Below are positions 35,083 through 47,581 of a DNA stretch of 64,000 nucleotides, piece by piece (position 1 is the first letter of the stretch; every line of letters starts with the position of its first letter). The stretch is from Rostrohypoxylon terebratum (Eukaryota > Ascomycota > Sordariomycetes > Xylariales > Hypoxylaceae), in assembly GCA_022497145.1 (NCBI GenBank), contig MU385885.1, forward strand, positions 1-64,000, read 5' to 3'. Under the pieces are notes generated by a model, which had not been told where the DNA came from, did no database searches, and saw only the letters and a list, made by a program, of their open reading frames with translations. The translations under genes were made by a program, and so were the position numbers.

Positions 35083-36705
35083 GGAAGGGGTGGTGAATAT
35101 GGAGTTGGGGATGAGGAAGAGATGCTTGAGTCAGGGCTAAGCCTGATTCCCGAGCAGCAAAAAGAGGGTATGAATGACTGAATGTTAGGAATGGGAATGT
35201 GTCGGAAAAGGAGTGCATGGATGAAGGTTTGGTACTCCCTTGTTTAGATTTTCTTCCCATAACTACGGGATATGGGGTATGGATTGATGCCCTCTATCCG
35301 ATTCTCTTACGAATTTAATTCATGGAGCTACGAGTTCTGCGGGTTTGTTGCCTAGGAGGCTTAGATGGAAGAAGCAATTTCTGGTTCTGAAAAAAGGAAA
35401 TACACGGGATAACGACGGGATTGACGAGCGCGAGGTATCTAATTTGCCTTGCAATGTGTACGGCTTTGTAGAACTTGCGTACGCTGTTTGTAATGGGGTT
35501 GCTTGTTTGAAATTCGGTATACCCACAGAGCAAGTAGGGCGAAGTTCTGATATCTACGTTTTTAGTTAGAGATTTGGAAGCAGTAACTAATGGGCGAGAA
35601 CGGAGGATTTCTAACTGCTTGCCCAAGTTGATACACATAATAATCCATACTTGTCAAATTCATAGGCGTGGGTGGTACGCAAAAGGCCTATCAACGTTCT
35701 CAGAAACCGCCTCTCTCGTTCCGACTCGGGTAGGTTCTTCCCCCAACGATCTCGGCAAGAAAGGTGTATAAGGTATCCCGTACAGGACAAAAATACCCGC
35801 CAATCAAGAACGAGACACCACAATCAACTCGGATTCTACCCACCCTAGTTTCGGCCCAATATGGTACCGACCTGAGGCTACACGGCACGTGGGGATTATA
35901 AAAATCGAGGCACACACGTGGTCATGTAGGCGTTCCAAGATACTACCATTGTGGTTCTATATATGCAAGCAGTCGACGCTTTTCACCTGCATGAACGAAA
36001 TTTTGTTGAGCACGAGTTCTCGAACTATGTAACATACCATATCTTGGAGCGTCGAGCACGTACGCCGCAGCTAGCTGTACATGTCGGTCGAGTTTCTGGC
36101 CTCTTGCTACCTACCTGGGTATTCTATTCATCATATCATATCATATCATTCCATTCCATTGCCTCCTCTTCCCAATTGACCGATTATCGTATCTCCTCTT
36201 GCCACTGCCACAGACGACGAAGCAGCCAACGAAAGAACATCTAGATAACTACCCTCTCGGCCCAGATTCCCAACAATCGGGTCTAGATTCTATAGATAGC
36301 TATCTAGGTAACAGACAGCACGGCCCTCTCTAGATCTGAAACGAAACGGCTCCCCTCCACGAAGCCCGGTAGATAGCTCCGAGGAATAAGAGCCAGCTCA
36401 GAAAAAGAATCTTATCATCACAGGTCCGAGTTACCTACAACGCCTGAGTCGTAGTATAAGCTCCGCCACTATCTGTATGATACGTAGGGCTACATGCCTC
36501 TCACCTAGCATCTAGGCACGTATCTAGCTTACCATTCGTACCTAGCCTACCATTCACCTCGCAGCTGGTGGATGTAAGGTTAAGTCTGTAGGTGAAGGGT
36601 AAGCTGCGAGGCAAGTAACCCGCCATCGAACGCTACCATCCACGCCCTCCTCCCCACAGACCTCTTCCCTACGACGCAGCTCCCACATGCGCGCATACTC
36701 ACGTA

Positions 36706-36725
36706 CCTACCTACCTACCTACATA
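36706..36725. repeat. CCTA microsatellite
   Basis: Tandem CTAC units (GTACCTACCTACCTACCTAC-like). The same CCTACC unit recurs less regularly to about 37010. Confidence 0.7.
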
Positions 36726-37337
36726 CAACCAACGCATCTCCATCTCCCACATGGATATCCCCCTTACCTAACCAACACAATGCCGTCCCGCCGTCAAAGC
36801 GAAAGAAAAAAGTCGGATTTATAAGCACCATATCCGTATTGCCCCCCTCGCAAGCCCTACCTCCCGCAAACCCTCACCCCAGAATTCTAGCCCGGGCAAC
36901 GCGTACACGGACCGCTTAATAATAGACAATCCGCATTCCGCATTCCACCTCCCCCCCTTCCCTGCCTACCTACCTTGCCTACCTTACCTACCTTACCAAC
37001 CTAATCTAAGTCCACCACTTCGCGCACGATCGCCTACATCCACCTCGCCTACGCCACGGCACTCGTAACCTCCCAAAAAGCGCCTCTTCCTCCTCCAGCG
37101 ATCCCAGCTCGCCGACCTGTTCCTATCCCTCTTCCCCCTTCCCCCACCACCCCCCGCTTCCCCCCCGTAACGTAGGATTCGGCGTGTCGCGGCAGATACA
37201 CTGGGCTGCCAGTCTTACGCGGTCTCTCGCCAGCATACCCGCATACCGCACGCCGCGAGCGCTTGGCGCTGGCGCTGCTGGCGAATCAAGCCGCGCCGTG
37301 TGCGCTCGCTCTGTCGATATCAGACGTCGGGATTCCA

Positions 37338-37357
37338 GAGCGAGCGAGCGAGCGAGC
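37338..37357. repeat. (GAGC)5 microsatellite
   Basis: About five tandem GAGC units in a GC-rich block. Confidence 0.85.
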
Positions 37358-38778
37358 GTCGCTGGTGAGAGAGAGGGATCGGGTGTCCGAGATTGATAAG
37401 GCGAGGGGAACCTCGATCAGTAACTAACTGAGTCCTAGATAGGTAGTATGGGGGAGAAGGAGGGAGGTAGGCACAGGTGAAGATGGGCACCCGGCCGACT
37501 CGGAGTCTAGCTAGGCCGCTAGCTCCAGGGGCCGAGCTAGCAATGTCGTATGCATGGCACCCTGGTGGGGCGGGGGGGCACGCATAACGATCTCGAACCC
37601 CGTTGAATGGGGATGGAAACGTGGGCGGCCTTGCGAGCGAGGGGACCGGGGATCGAAGAGGGGGGGGAAATATGTTATTTTGGGCGATTATAATACCTTA
37701 CCTGCTCTACCTAGCCGGTAGCTTGGTAGCTTGACTACCTATCTTGAGGGCTAATTTGCCCACTCCCGGTTTATCTGATCCGATGCTCGTATCGTAGATC
37801 ACCAGGATTGTAGATGGACTTTGAACAGAGCAGTAGATCTCCGCATGGACATCCGCATGGGCCGGTCGACACGTAACCCCCTTTAAAGTTCTATCCAAGA
37901 GCTCCCGAAATTCTAGGCCACATAGGGAGGCCTCTCATTCCACTACGGTCCTTCACCCCTTTGACCCAGACTTGTTACGACTCATCTAGCAACTCACACG
38001 AATCGAGGAAGAAGCCGTAGGTTTTGTAGATTTCTCAAATTCAAAGCCGTACCTAAATACAATCAACTTCAAGTCCAAGCCCTGCAAAATAGAAAAGAAC
38101 GAATAACAAAATTCTCCCATATCCTTACTCAGATGCACAATAACCTAGAAGCCACGATAGACCGATAGATAAAAATATTTGTATAGTGAACTTCAGTCGC
38201 CCGCCCTGCTGCTGAAATACCGATCAAGTTGACGAAAAAAAAAATTGGAATGGAGTGGGAAAATATCAATGCTCAGTGTCCTATCCTTTAGCTTGATATC
38301 CTGTCTTTGCTTCGAAAGACAAATAAAAATAGAACAGATAAAAAAACACCTCCGTATAATGTACCCTCAAGCCAGAAACTCCCCATCCATGATTGAGGTT
38401 TGGTGTTCCCGTATATTGTTGCCTTCCCCACACCCATCCCTTGGCCTTTTACTTCACGCGGTTTCTCGTAACACTTGTCTGTTGCCCTCTTCTCGAATTG
38501 TCGATACCTAGAAAAAAAGGTAGCATCCGTGTCAATCCCGCATAACGTATAACCCGGTCTCGATGCAAATAACCTCACCCAAAAAATTCCAACACATAAT
38601 TCCATTCCTTCGTCAAAACGTAAATCCATCATCTCAATAAGACTGATACAATTGGGTAATATTCTGAATCGTCACTTTTTCTTCCTTCTCTTTCGCGGAT
38701 TAGAGAAAAATCGTTCCCCCTACACGCAAACCCTTCCCGTTTATCAGATTCAAGTCCCAGCAGAGTAAACGTAGTTGC

Positions 38779-39922
38779 TCATAACAGCTCGTCGCTGCCG
38801 CTAGCAACACTTTCAACGATAGCTTGTAGAATGACCCGTTCCTCGAACACCGGACCTTGCCCGTCGCATTTGGCCTGTGACTTCAGGCGCAGGCTCACGT
38901 CGCCGACGTCTACAAGTCCTTTCTTAAACAGCTCGTGGTTAATAATGTAGTCCCACGTAGCGCCGGCAGCCAGGAGACGCTCGCCACCGGACTCCACTAT
39001 GCGATGACTTGGCGTCTTATTAGCATGGTTCTGGAGGAGATCTGAGTAAAACTCCGTAGGATTATACTGCATGGGACCTGTAGTGGTCGGGGGTTGCGGT
39101 GACAAGGAGCCGTTCTGAGCTTGGACGCTAGATGTGGCGCGTAAAATTTCGTTCTCGGTGCTCATCTTCTGAAGGTCGCGCTTAAGCTTTTCGTTTTCAC
39201 TAGCTGTCTGATGTTGTTGCGCTTCCAGGTTGGCCAGCTTTGCTTCGAGGTCTTTGACATGACGTTCCTTGCGCTCTCGGAATGCGCGCTGACTATGAAT
39301 TAACTTCACGTTAGTCTAACACTGAGTCTCTCGATAGAATTGTACCGCCTGCATGATCGTTCGTCTTTTCCAAATTCTAGGGGCTTACTCACGCGGCCCG
39401 ATTTTGCGCCTTCCGACGGGATTGAGCAGGTGTGAGGTCATCCTCATCCGAATTGGACGCCGTCTGTCTGCTTCCGTCGGGATCCGGCTTAGCCATTGGT
39501 AATATGTCGACTTGGCTGTTCTTCTCCGAAACACCGTTTATCTGAGATTGGCTCTGGCCATTTTGTCCGTGAATGGATTGGGTTGGTGGTGTCGGAGGAC
39601 CCGGAGGACCCGGGAAGGCCTGGGGTTGGTGATTGAAATGGGCGTAGGACTCGAAGTTCTGCTGGAATTGCTCATTGTTCTGGAACCCATCGTAAACATC
39701 CTAAACGTCGCAAAAGGATCAGTGCTCCATTGTCAAGGTAGAGTCACATAGTCCTGAGGCTGAAACGAAAGACAGAAGTAGTAAAGAACTAGTACTAACA
39801 TGTGGAGAGTGGTTGTTAAACTCGTCTGATGCGGCTGAGTTGGAATGGGATGGGGTCAAGGGAGGTATCCCGATAAAGTGATAGGGATGAGCTCCACCGT
39901 AAAAGGGATGCGAGAAGTCCAT
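38779..39922 (-). CDS. bZIP transcription factor, Yap/AP-1-like
   Basis: The gene encodes about 314 aa in exons 39922-39800, 39700-39393 and 39292-38779. The last junction restores the basic region SRRKAQNRAAQRAFRERKERHVKDLE with the Yap-type NxxAQxxFR signature. It is followed by a leucine-zipper coil (LEAKLANLEAQQHQ...LKRDLQKMSTENEIL). The N-terminus MDFSHPFYGG is Pro/Asn/Gln-rich and disordered. The C-terminal part (TWDYIINHELFKKGLVDV and GPVFEERVILQAI) is conserved in a filamentous fungal group. I see no Yap1-type cysteine-rich domains. In the first intron (39799-39701), a 12-base in-frame microexon (CCTCAGGACTAT) flanked by AG and GT is possible, giving 318 aa. It is likely a nuclear regulator; targets unknown. 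Confidence 0.88.
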
Positions 39923-40709
39923 TGTCTGAGGTCGAACAGTAGATTCGGTCGCTGCTAAAGATCTTTGATGCAGATAGAGATTCGCGTAGGGGTCAGAGAG
40001 TAGCGTGAGAAGAAAAAGTAAAAGCAAAAGCAAAAGCAAAGAGAAGTTTCCACGGCGAAACCGGCGGTTCGATGGTGTTATTATTATTCTTGGTTCTCCC
40101 AGTAATATGTAAGGTAAGTCGAGAAAGCTGATGGATGGTCCAAGTAACGGGGGCCGAGTCCAGGTCCAGGGGTTATCTTTTCTATTTGGCCGTTCCCAAA
40201 GCCCAGGGGAGGGCTTGTAAGTCTCTGCGAGTTGCAATCTGTCTGCCAAACCAGCGTAGCGTGCTTGAGGTTAACACAAGTATGCAGCACAACAGCTCAT
40301 AAAGTCGGATAGATCTCAGTCAAGTTACTTATGCAACTAGAAGTCTCTCCGTTTCTTCGTGTGCCCAGGTGTCCTTGCTTCGGCCGACGGTCAAAATACG
40401 CTCGAGGTATTTGAGCAAATGGATGGGGGGGGAGCACCATATGTACCATATGTATCCTCAAATCCCTGCCGCCACAGAAATCGAGGCGTTGGTCTTACTA
40501 ATTTTGGTAATATGCCAAGTTCCTTCGGCTGAGATGGCAAATAGGAATCGTCTATTCTATCTCCACAGACGGGAAGGGTGGGATGCCCCGTACCCAACTT
40601 GACCTAGAGTGGATTATATGTAATAGTAAAAAAGGTAAAAGTAAAAAAGGTAAAAGGAAAAAGGTAAAAAAAGAGGCAGTCGATTTTTAAAATATCCCCA
40701 TGTCCCCCC

Positions 40710-41261
40710 ATGTCCCACCCCCCTTCGCTATTCCTAGAACATTCGATGATTCGACGAACCCCAGACCTTAACGAAAAGAGTAACGACGAGTTGTTCGTTT
40801 CGAGGGCAAATTTTATATTAACGACACTACTCCTCTCTCAGTCCCTTCTTGCATTTGGGCTAAACGCTTCGATTCCCATTGGATGGATACGTGTCCGAAG
40901 CCAAATGATATGGCTCGACGTCGTGCCATCTTTGGCGATGACGAGATTTGGTAACGACTTGCTCAATTCATCAAGAATAATCGTGGTTGAAGCGCACGGA
41001 AATTCGGCTCCTCCGCAGAGTTCTCAGCCTTTGCACATCTTTTTTAGATCCTTTTGGCCTCTCTTAGTGCAGGATCTTGCACTCTGTCAGACGCAAAGAC
41101 CAAGATTGTGGCCGCTGCGGTCTTCAGGTCGCGTAGCTCTGTTCAACGACTGCCGTATTAATCGATGTGCGATATCGTCAATGCCTGACAATTGCGTGTT
41201 ACTCGCGACCAACTACTCCCACAGAGCTAACAATCTGCGCCAGATCGCAGATAGCCTCTAA
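40710..41261 (+). CDS. Weak hypothetical ORF, 183 codons
   Basis: This is an ATG-started open frame (MSHPPSLFLEHSMIRRTPDL). It includes one hydrophobic stretch (FILTTLLLSQSLLAFGL). I recognise no domain and see no supporting splice sites or homologous motif. Its length is only modestly longer than expected by chance in this base composition, so it may not be real. Confidence 0.15.
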   Translation: MSHPPSLFLEHSMIRRTPDLNEKSNDELFVSRANFILTTLLLSQSLLAFGLNASIPIGWIRVRSQMIWLDVVPSLAMTRFGNDLLNSSRIIVVEAHGNSAPPQSSQPLHIFFRSFWPLLVQDLALCQTQRPRLWPLRSSGRVALFNDCRINRCAISSMPDNCVLLATNYSHRANNLRQIADSL

Positions 41262-42580
41262 GGTTGGCGGTAGCACTTTGCACACGCCAACGTTGGACAA
41301 TGTTTCCTCTAGACACCCCTCAAACTTAAGAGTCAGTATGCAGGCTGAGGCGGAAAAGGACGAGGATTAGCAAGTCTCTGATCCTTCCCAGCCACAGCGT
41401 CCTACCCTTGACAGTTTGTAATGACAAGACCTGGCCCCTAGTGTTTACTCATAGTCTGCGGTCACGAGTATTCCCCAAAATAGCAGGCGTAAACGCAGAG
41501 TACCTATAAGACACTATTATCGAATCCCTCGAAATGTCAATATCCTCCTTTAGGGGTCTGACGTTTTCTGCTGACTACGAAGGCGAGGTAGCTAGGCTCT
41601 CTGCCACTCGCCAATCTCACGGGGTGTCTAAGACGCGTACCGCAAGACGTAATATGCAGAACCGTTTAACTCCATCTGTGGTAGACGGCACCCAGGATAA
41701 CTTAAGCCCGACCACCCTGCACCGCATCCCAGATGAATTAGGTTGGGCTGTGCTCTCGTAAGCAGTGCTGCATCGACACGAGTTCTCGATGAGACTGGCG
41801 AGCTCGCAATGCATCTGTATCATATAAGTTAGTACGACTCTTGTGCTATTAAGAAGCATCGAAGCTCACATTACATTACCAGATGATTATAATAGAAGTC
41901 ATATGGAGAATATCACGTGTCCCGTCTCCCCGAACCCCAAGCCTACTACACTCTAAGTTCTCCAAGAAACTCTAGAGGAGCCGCTCCAACATCTGGTCCT
42001 TGACTGGTATTTAACCAGTCTTATATAATATTGAGGTAATTTCAGGGCATTTTCCAGTGACACTTGATGCGTATCGTCGAGAGAGTTCAGGAGACCTCGT
42101 GTATATTGAACTTGTGGATACATCAGAAACGTTGTGCGCGGAGAGACGATTCGCAATCGGAAGTCCGGAATCGAGACTTGCAACCCGACAGTCTCAGACG
42201 ACCATACTCACCGTTATTTGATCTGTTTGGTTATCTGGTTGCCAAATTTCCTATCTCATCTTCAATCGTATTAGTAGGATCTCAACCGAACCACTGCGTA
42301 GAAGTCTAACATCCAACAGAGATTAGCTGAAAGATTCCTTATTAGTCGTGACAGTGAAGCTGGCTGTCAATGCTATAACTGTTACCTCGCACCGCGATTT
42401 ATCATAACGGAAATTTCTTGTTCATCCTCTAGTCTGATAGGTTGAAGTCAACAAGACTTTCTTATACACTTTAACTACATAGTAAGTCATTATACGTCTT
42501 GTAAAAGATTTGCTTAATAACAAACAGCACCATAGGGGTAAACTTATCTCAAGATGGAGTATATAATCACTAGCATACCT

Positions 42581-42600
42581 GAGTGAGTGAGTGAGTGAGT
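42581..42600. repeat. (GAGT)5 microsatellite
   Basis: Five perfect GAGT units. Confidence 0.9.
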
Positions 42601-43846
42601 GCGTACTTCCAATCATCGAGAGAATATCATGCTCCGCGCCGGTGTATGATGTTTTCGAACATATGCTACCTTGATAGCAACGCGATGCACCCAACGTATC
42701 GCCTAGATGAGAGGTGTGAGATGTCGATATGAGTCCAATTATCTCAAGCAAGCAGCTCCAGGATAACAATGCATGGTTTGTCATAATTCGGCTCCTCCAT
42801 CTTATTCAATCATGTTCCCCGTAACGAGGTGGCGGAAGAGCGACGTGGGAAAGCAAACTTTTGGTGGTTGGAAGCGCTTAGCCCAGCTCAATCGGCAAAC
42901 TCGGTACTCTTGGTCTTTATAAGACTGCCAGTTGGCTCTTGAAGTTCTTGGACCTATTGAGGTTCCAGTCCTAGTCGCAGCCTAGGTTCGAACGCAAACA
43001 ACATTTAGCGACATCGCGTGTGGTGTATATGATGTATATGGAAGGGCAAGGAGAGAAGATGATTGCAAAATGAATGGATCTGCCCGGATCTGTCCGGATC
43101 TGTCCTATATTGGGCACTTCTCTGTCTTTTGCGGTTGTACCCTGTGAGGTCATACCTAGTAGGTAGTAGGGAGAAACATTGGATGATAAGGTGGTGTGGG
43201 TTGACTAGGTACGTAGCCCTGGACGTCATCCAACAACTATTCCATCCGGTGTTGTTGTCATTATCAATGTTTGTCTAATACATACTACTAGGTAGGTAGG
43301 AATCCATACCTAGTAGGTACTCAAGTTCGAGGTTAATAACAAGCTCTACCCAGGTGCTCTATTTCCTTATTTCCCTCACATTCGTGGAAGGTGCTCAGGA
43401 GTTGAAAGATGTAAGGCGCATGCGAGGCAAGACTCAAGACTGGCAAGTGAGCATGTATTCTCTTCTCATTATCATAGCATATACCTAGTATCATTGCTCT
43501 TTCAGCCATACCTTCCCTCTACTTACTTCGCGACGGCTCCTTTCCCCAATCATCTCCAATTCTATCATTCAAAGTTGTCATCGTACCAATTCTCGTCCAA
43601 ATCCTCTTTCCTCTAGAATTGTTTAGACTTTTAGTGAAACGAATCTAACCTACACAGAGACATGAAATCTTCAGAACTGGGAAATCACTATCATTCAGAC
43701 GAATAAGGAGCACCTAGACCCGTAATACAGTTCTATTCTAAGTGTTCTTGCCAGTGATTTTAGGGTTATCTAGGTAGTAAAAGGGAATAGGGAATATGTA
43801 GAAGGTAAAAGGTAAAGTGCAAGCTTTCCATTCATAATTTATCATT

Positions 43847-43950
43847 CATCTCAACTTCTTCACCTTCACCTTCACTACCACCTTCACCATCATTGTTTCC
43901 ATCTTCATCAAGATAACCATCATCATCACACATTTCCTTCCATCACACTT
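43847..43950 (+). promoter_or_regulatory. Pyrimidine-rich leader with CTTCACC and CATCAT repeats
   Basis: About 100 bases of nearly pure C/T/A with repeated TTCACC and ATCATC units lie just upstream of the plus-strand gene starting at 44026. Such CT-rich tracts mark core promoters and 5' leaders in filamentous fungi. A possible leader-intron acceptor (GATAATCAG) follows at about 43970. Confidence 0.45.
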
Positions 43951-44025
43951 GTGAATACACTTGATAATCAGGGCTCCCATCTGCCTTTCTCTATTTCCAA
44001 TTGGCCGCGAGCATTTCCAGCAACA

Positions 44026-45675
44026 ATGGAGATGACTCCAGCCCAGCAGTCATCCCAGGGCAGTGCCGCCCCGAAGTACACAACTGTTGGGTCTGTCTGG
44101 CATCCACAGACAACTCCTATGCAGCCACCGACTCGACGTGGCCGCACTCTTCGATCTGTTGCGCCTGAATCCCTTGACCACACGTTTTCAGCCACTGCCA
44201 ACCACACTGCGCATTATTATTCACCTCTCCAGCAGAACTTTGACCGCGCCGTCAGTCCTCTTCCGCCTGACCGTCAACTTTTTGCTCGCATTTCTGAGTT
44301 AGAGGAGAGACCTTCTCTATATTCAACAACGATGTCGCAGCAACCTACCAATCAATATCTGCCTTCCAACGAACTTGTCCTTGCTGCTGAGCAGGATGAG
44401 GACATCGAGGATCAAGAGGAAGATGACGGCTCTGAAGTTGGCGGGAAAGACCCGAACTTCGGATACCTCAACCGAATGCCTACTAAGAGCTTAACTAACT
44501 TGGCCTCATATGACAACCCTATGCAGAAGGCCGCCCAGAGGCTTCTTACCCGCGCCAAACAATTTCCCCTAACCATTACGCAGCAGAAGTCAGATATCAC
44601 TCAGGAGAATCGTAGTCTACTTCCTCCTCCTGGATTCGGCGCTGGTTTCAAGTACAATCGCTCTGACCCGCTTGGCGCAGATGGCCTACTCCAATCCGAT
44701 AGAGTCGATGAATCTGGTCTTCCCATCCGGCCTTTACGACAACTCAACCCGAACACCAGTGATTCTGCCAACCACGAGCGTGACACTTATCCAGCCGTCT
44801 TGTCCAAAGGACCTGGCGCACCTCTTCCCCTGACCGCTGGCCCTCCTGGCCAACGTCAGTTCCCATCTACCTACAACTCTACAAATGCCTTCCAGAAGGG
44901 CCCCCCTGCCTTCGACTCCTCGACAGGTCACTGGCAGAAAGGTTTTGATCAATCACGCGGATTTGGCTCGTTCGAGGACACGGTTTCACGTCTTCCGCAA
45001 TATCCTTTCACGCCCTTCGGTTCCCAGCAAGTCACGCAGCCTATGGGCATGAGTCAGCAGCCCACTCCATCGCTTATAAGCAGAGCCCCCTCTGCTCAGC
45101 AATACCCGGCGATGAACAAAGGAAGAGAGAGTAGCGCTCATGGTAAGATGGTCGACACACTGACCTATGAAGAAGCAAAGAGATTCTTCCCTAATGGGTT
45201 TCCCGCGGATTTCAACCAGAGCTACCACCCAGTCCCAGACAATTGGGTAGAGCTCCGTCTCAAGGAGCTGGAAGACCAAGAGAAGGCGAAGGATCAGATC
45301 GCAATGCAGCAGACGCGCGAGTGGCAAGAAGCTCACCAAGCCAAACTTCATCGAGACTTCTACTCCGGTTACGAAATGATCCACACGGACCTTGAAACGG
45401 CGGTCCAGGAGAAGAGCAGCCGTGATATCGCTGACTTTACTAGCTCGTTCCAAGGGACCAAGAAGGCCCCTGGCAGAATCGGCGATCGACAACTCTCTTT
45501 CCAAGACATTGATGAAACCCCTACCCATGAGCATGCGAAACCACTTTTGAGTCTGATGTACCAATCGCTTGCCAACAACCCGAATATCACGCCTCACCGC
45601 AGTCTTCCCAAGTATGTCGTCCCTCCCAAGAAAAATGAGCCTGAGAACTTGAGCACAGCGGAGGGCTCCCAGTAA
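44026..45675 (+). CDS. Large disordered protein of unknown function
   Basis: This is an intronless frame of about 549 aa from the ATG at 44026 (MEMTPAQQSSQG); the frame extends 25 codons upstream only from a GTG. Residues up to about 380 are rich in Pro, Gln, Ser and Asn, with an acidic patch (EQDEDIEDQEEDDGSE) and short ordered-looking pieces (YDNPMQKAAQRLLTRAKQF). The C-terminal part is more structured: TYEEAKRFFPNGFPADF, then NWVELRLKELEDQEKAKDQ, a helix that may be coiled coil, then HRDFYSGYEMIHTDLE. I do not recognise a family. The composition suggests a scaffold or RNA-associated protein, but that is guesswork. It converges on the septin-like gene. Confidence 0.7.
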   Translation: MEMTPAQQSSQGSAAPKYTTVGSVWHPQTTPMQPPTRRGRTLRSVAPESLDHTFSATANHTAHYYSPLQQNFDRAVSPLPPDRQLFARISELEERPSLYSTTMSQQPTNQYLPSNELVLAAEQDEDIEDQEEDDGSEVGGKDPNFGYLNRMPTKSLTNLASYDNPMQKAAQRLLTRAKQFPLTITQQKSDITQENRSLLPPPGFGAGFKYNRSDPLGADGLLQSDRVDESGLPIRPLRQLNPNTSDSANHERDTYPAVLSKGPGAPLPLTAGPPGQRQFPSTYNSTNAFQKGPPAFDSSTGHWQKGFDQSRGFGSFEDTVSRLPQYPFTPFGSQQVTQPMGMSQQPTPSLISRAPSAQQYPAMNKGRESSAHGKMVDTLTYEEAKRFFPNGFPADFNQSYHPVPDNWVELRLKELEDQEKAKDQIAMQQTREWQEAHQAKLHRDFYSGYEMIHTDLETAVQEKSSRDIADFTSSFQGTKKAPGRIGDRQLSFQDIDETPTHEHAKPLLSLMYQSLANNPNITPHRSLPKYVVPPKKNEPENLSTAEGSQ

Positions 45676-47581
45676 CCCCGCCCGAAACTCTTCCATCGAA
45701 ATTACTGAAGTTCGCATTAGTACTCCAATATACAAGTTGGCTATGGAATGGAACAAGAAAAATTCTAGCCAGCAGGAGGATAACGACAGGACATGAAATC
45801 GCGGATGAGAACGGATACTGAACGAGAGAAATTGAACAAAACCTACATTACCGATACTGGCAATCCCTACCGGATCTCGATACCCTTTCCTTGTCGTCGA
45901 CCAAAATCTTCGGCGGCGGTCGAGTTGCAGATAACGATATTGATTGCATTGGAAATCGCGCCGACGGTGCATATTCGCCTGACTGATTAGGGGAGGTAAT
46001 GGGCGTACGTTGGTCAGTCAGGATGATACAATGTTCCGCTGTAGGCACGATATGGATGGCTTTATGGACCTTGCTTTGTGCTTTGTATTTGCGCAGATAC
46101 GATTCCCACGATCCCCCCTTGGCGCCGTTGAGCGGGCGATACTTAATTTACAATCGCAATTCCCTTTTTCCCTAAAACTTGAGTTTTCATGCTATGGAGA
46201 TGTGTGATGTTCGACATGTGATTATGGATGATCAATTCTGCCTTCTTCCTAACATTCATCCGTGTAGAATGAGGATGTAATTAAGATGGCGATACTATGA
46301 AATTCAATTCAAAATGAATCTAGCGCCCCTCAGAGTCCTCCTGCTTCCTGGTCATGATGACTGAAACCACCTACCTACCAATATCTGAGCAAAACTTCTA
46401 GAATACACAGTAATTAAGAGACCGGTCAAATGCGACCAGTTTTTTTCCTATACCAAGCACATACAACTCAAGTCAGATACGAATACTGGAAGTCACATCA
46501 AGTTATTCATAGCACATCCAAACCCCAAAGTCACCATAGAAAATGGGAATAAAAATTTCTCGAAGACAAAAAAGGTTCGTCTCAGCTACCTATCCACTGC
46601 CCACCAGTCCAACACTACTCGCCAGGGTACCTAGGTATGTTATTATCGTCGTCGTCGTCGATATCGTATAACCGACCAGACGTCCCCCACAAACCTAGCT
46701 ACTACCTTAGTGACAGCACGGCCCGACGGTAACGATCAAGCGAGTCCACTAACTTCCGACATTCCATGTTCAATGCTTCAGGTCCTGCTTCCGCGTACAG
46801 TAAGTAAACGTAAGACTACCAATCGCGCACCAATCTCCCTCCCCCTTTCCCCTATTCCCCATCCGCCCCCGAACCTCTTCAGCGGCAATATCACATGCGA
46901 GCCTCCAAACCCAAGAACGAACTAACTCAGCACGTGGGATATCCTCAAAGCATCGACTAACAAAAAGCGGCGTGGCAAGTTTAAAAAAAGTAGCACACAA
47001 GAAGAGGAGAGGGGAAAAAAGTGTAGAAGTATCAACATCCTAACATCCTAACATTCGCATTCGTGATAGTAAGGCTGTCTGCCAGTCGTAGTGAAAAAAA
47101 AAGAAGAAGCGGATCAAGAATATATTGAGCTGTCAAGAAAATGTGTGTGGAAGTGTGTGTGTGTGACCCGTAAAGTGTTTTTATCCCCATTGCGTGCCAG
47201 CAATCGCCTGGTGAGAGAGGTATGTAACCGAGTTCTAGAATGTGGGAAGTACTGTGTGTTTTGTCATACAAAAAGAATTGAATGGTGGACATGTCACCAT
47301 GGAATATGTGTGTAGTCTCCCCTCCGAGGCGAACTGACGAATGTTGCCGATCGAGCTAGAAGAAAATTTTGTAGTGACCCGAGCCTAGAATCAACGCCCA
47401 TGGAACCTTTTCCCTGCTTCTCCTCTGGCTGACCAGTACAATGTCGTCGTGGTATATGAAAATGAGAAAAAAAAATCTGGGTATGCTATGACAACAGTGA
47501 AACATAAAACGTTAAAAAAAACGTGCTAAGCGTGGAGAAAAATGTCTCATCTACTAGCGGCTGACCATTGAGCTCTCAGCC
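45676..47581. other. Convergent intergenic region, no gene recognised
   Basis: This holds the 3' flanks of the unknown protein gene and the septin-like gene. A CGT microsatellite is at 46647-46660. No coding exon or RNA gene is seen. Confidence 0.5.
46647..46660. repeat. (CGT)n microsatellite
   Basis: About four to five perfect CGT units. Confidence 0.85.

Larger units (their letters stand above)
35083..38778. other. Long convergent intergenic region with a C/CT-rich core
   Basis: Both flanking genes end here (phosphotransferase on plus, bZIP on minus), yet 36640-37180 looks like a promoter, with dense CCTACC and CT tracts. It is followed by a GC-rich block (37180-37660) containing a GAGC microsatellite. 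I found no protein-coding frame with start and splice support. It may hold an unannotated non-coding transcript, but that is not shown by the sequence. Confidence 0.45.
39923..44025. other. Long intergenic region between divergent genes
   Basis: This is the promoter side of both the bZIP gene (minus) and the large unknown gene (plus). A purine tract of AAAAGGTAAAAG type is at 40627-40675 and a GAGT microsatellite at 42581. One weak open frame (40710-41261) is listed separately. Nothing else is recognised. Confidence 0.5.

Noticed and set aside
37184..37396. A 70-codon plus-strand frame in the GC-rich block
   Set aside because: It starts with GTG, and its Arg/Ala/Ser content reflects the GAGC repeat and base composition.
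44986..45972. A 328-codon minus-strand frame opposite the large unknown plus-strand gene
   Set aside because: It is antisense to a well-composed plus-strand frame, has an unlikely residue composition and extends only because of codon bias on the other strand.
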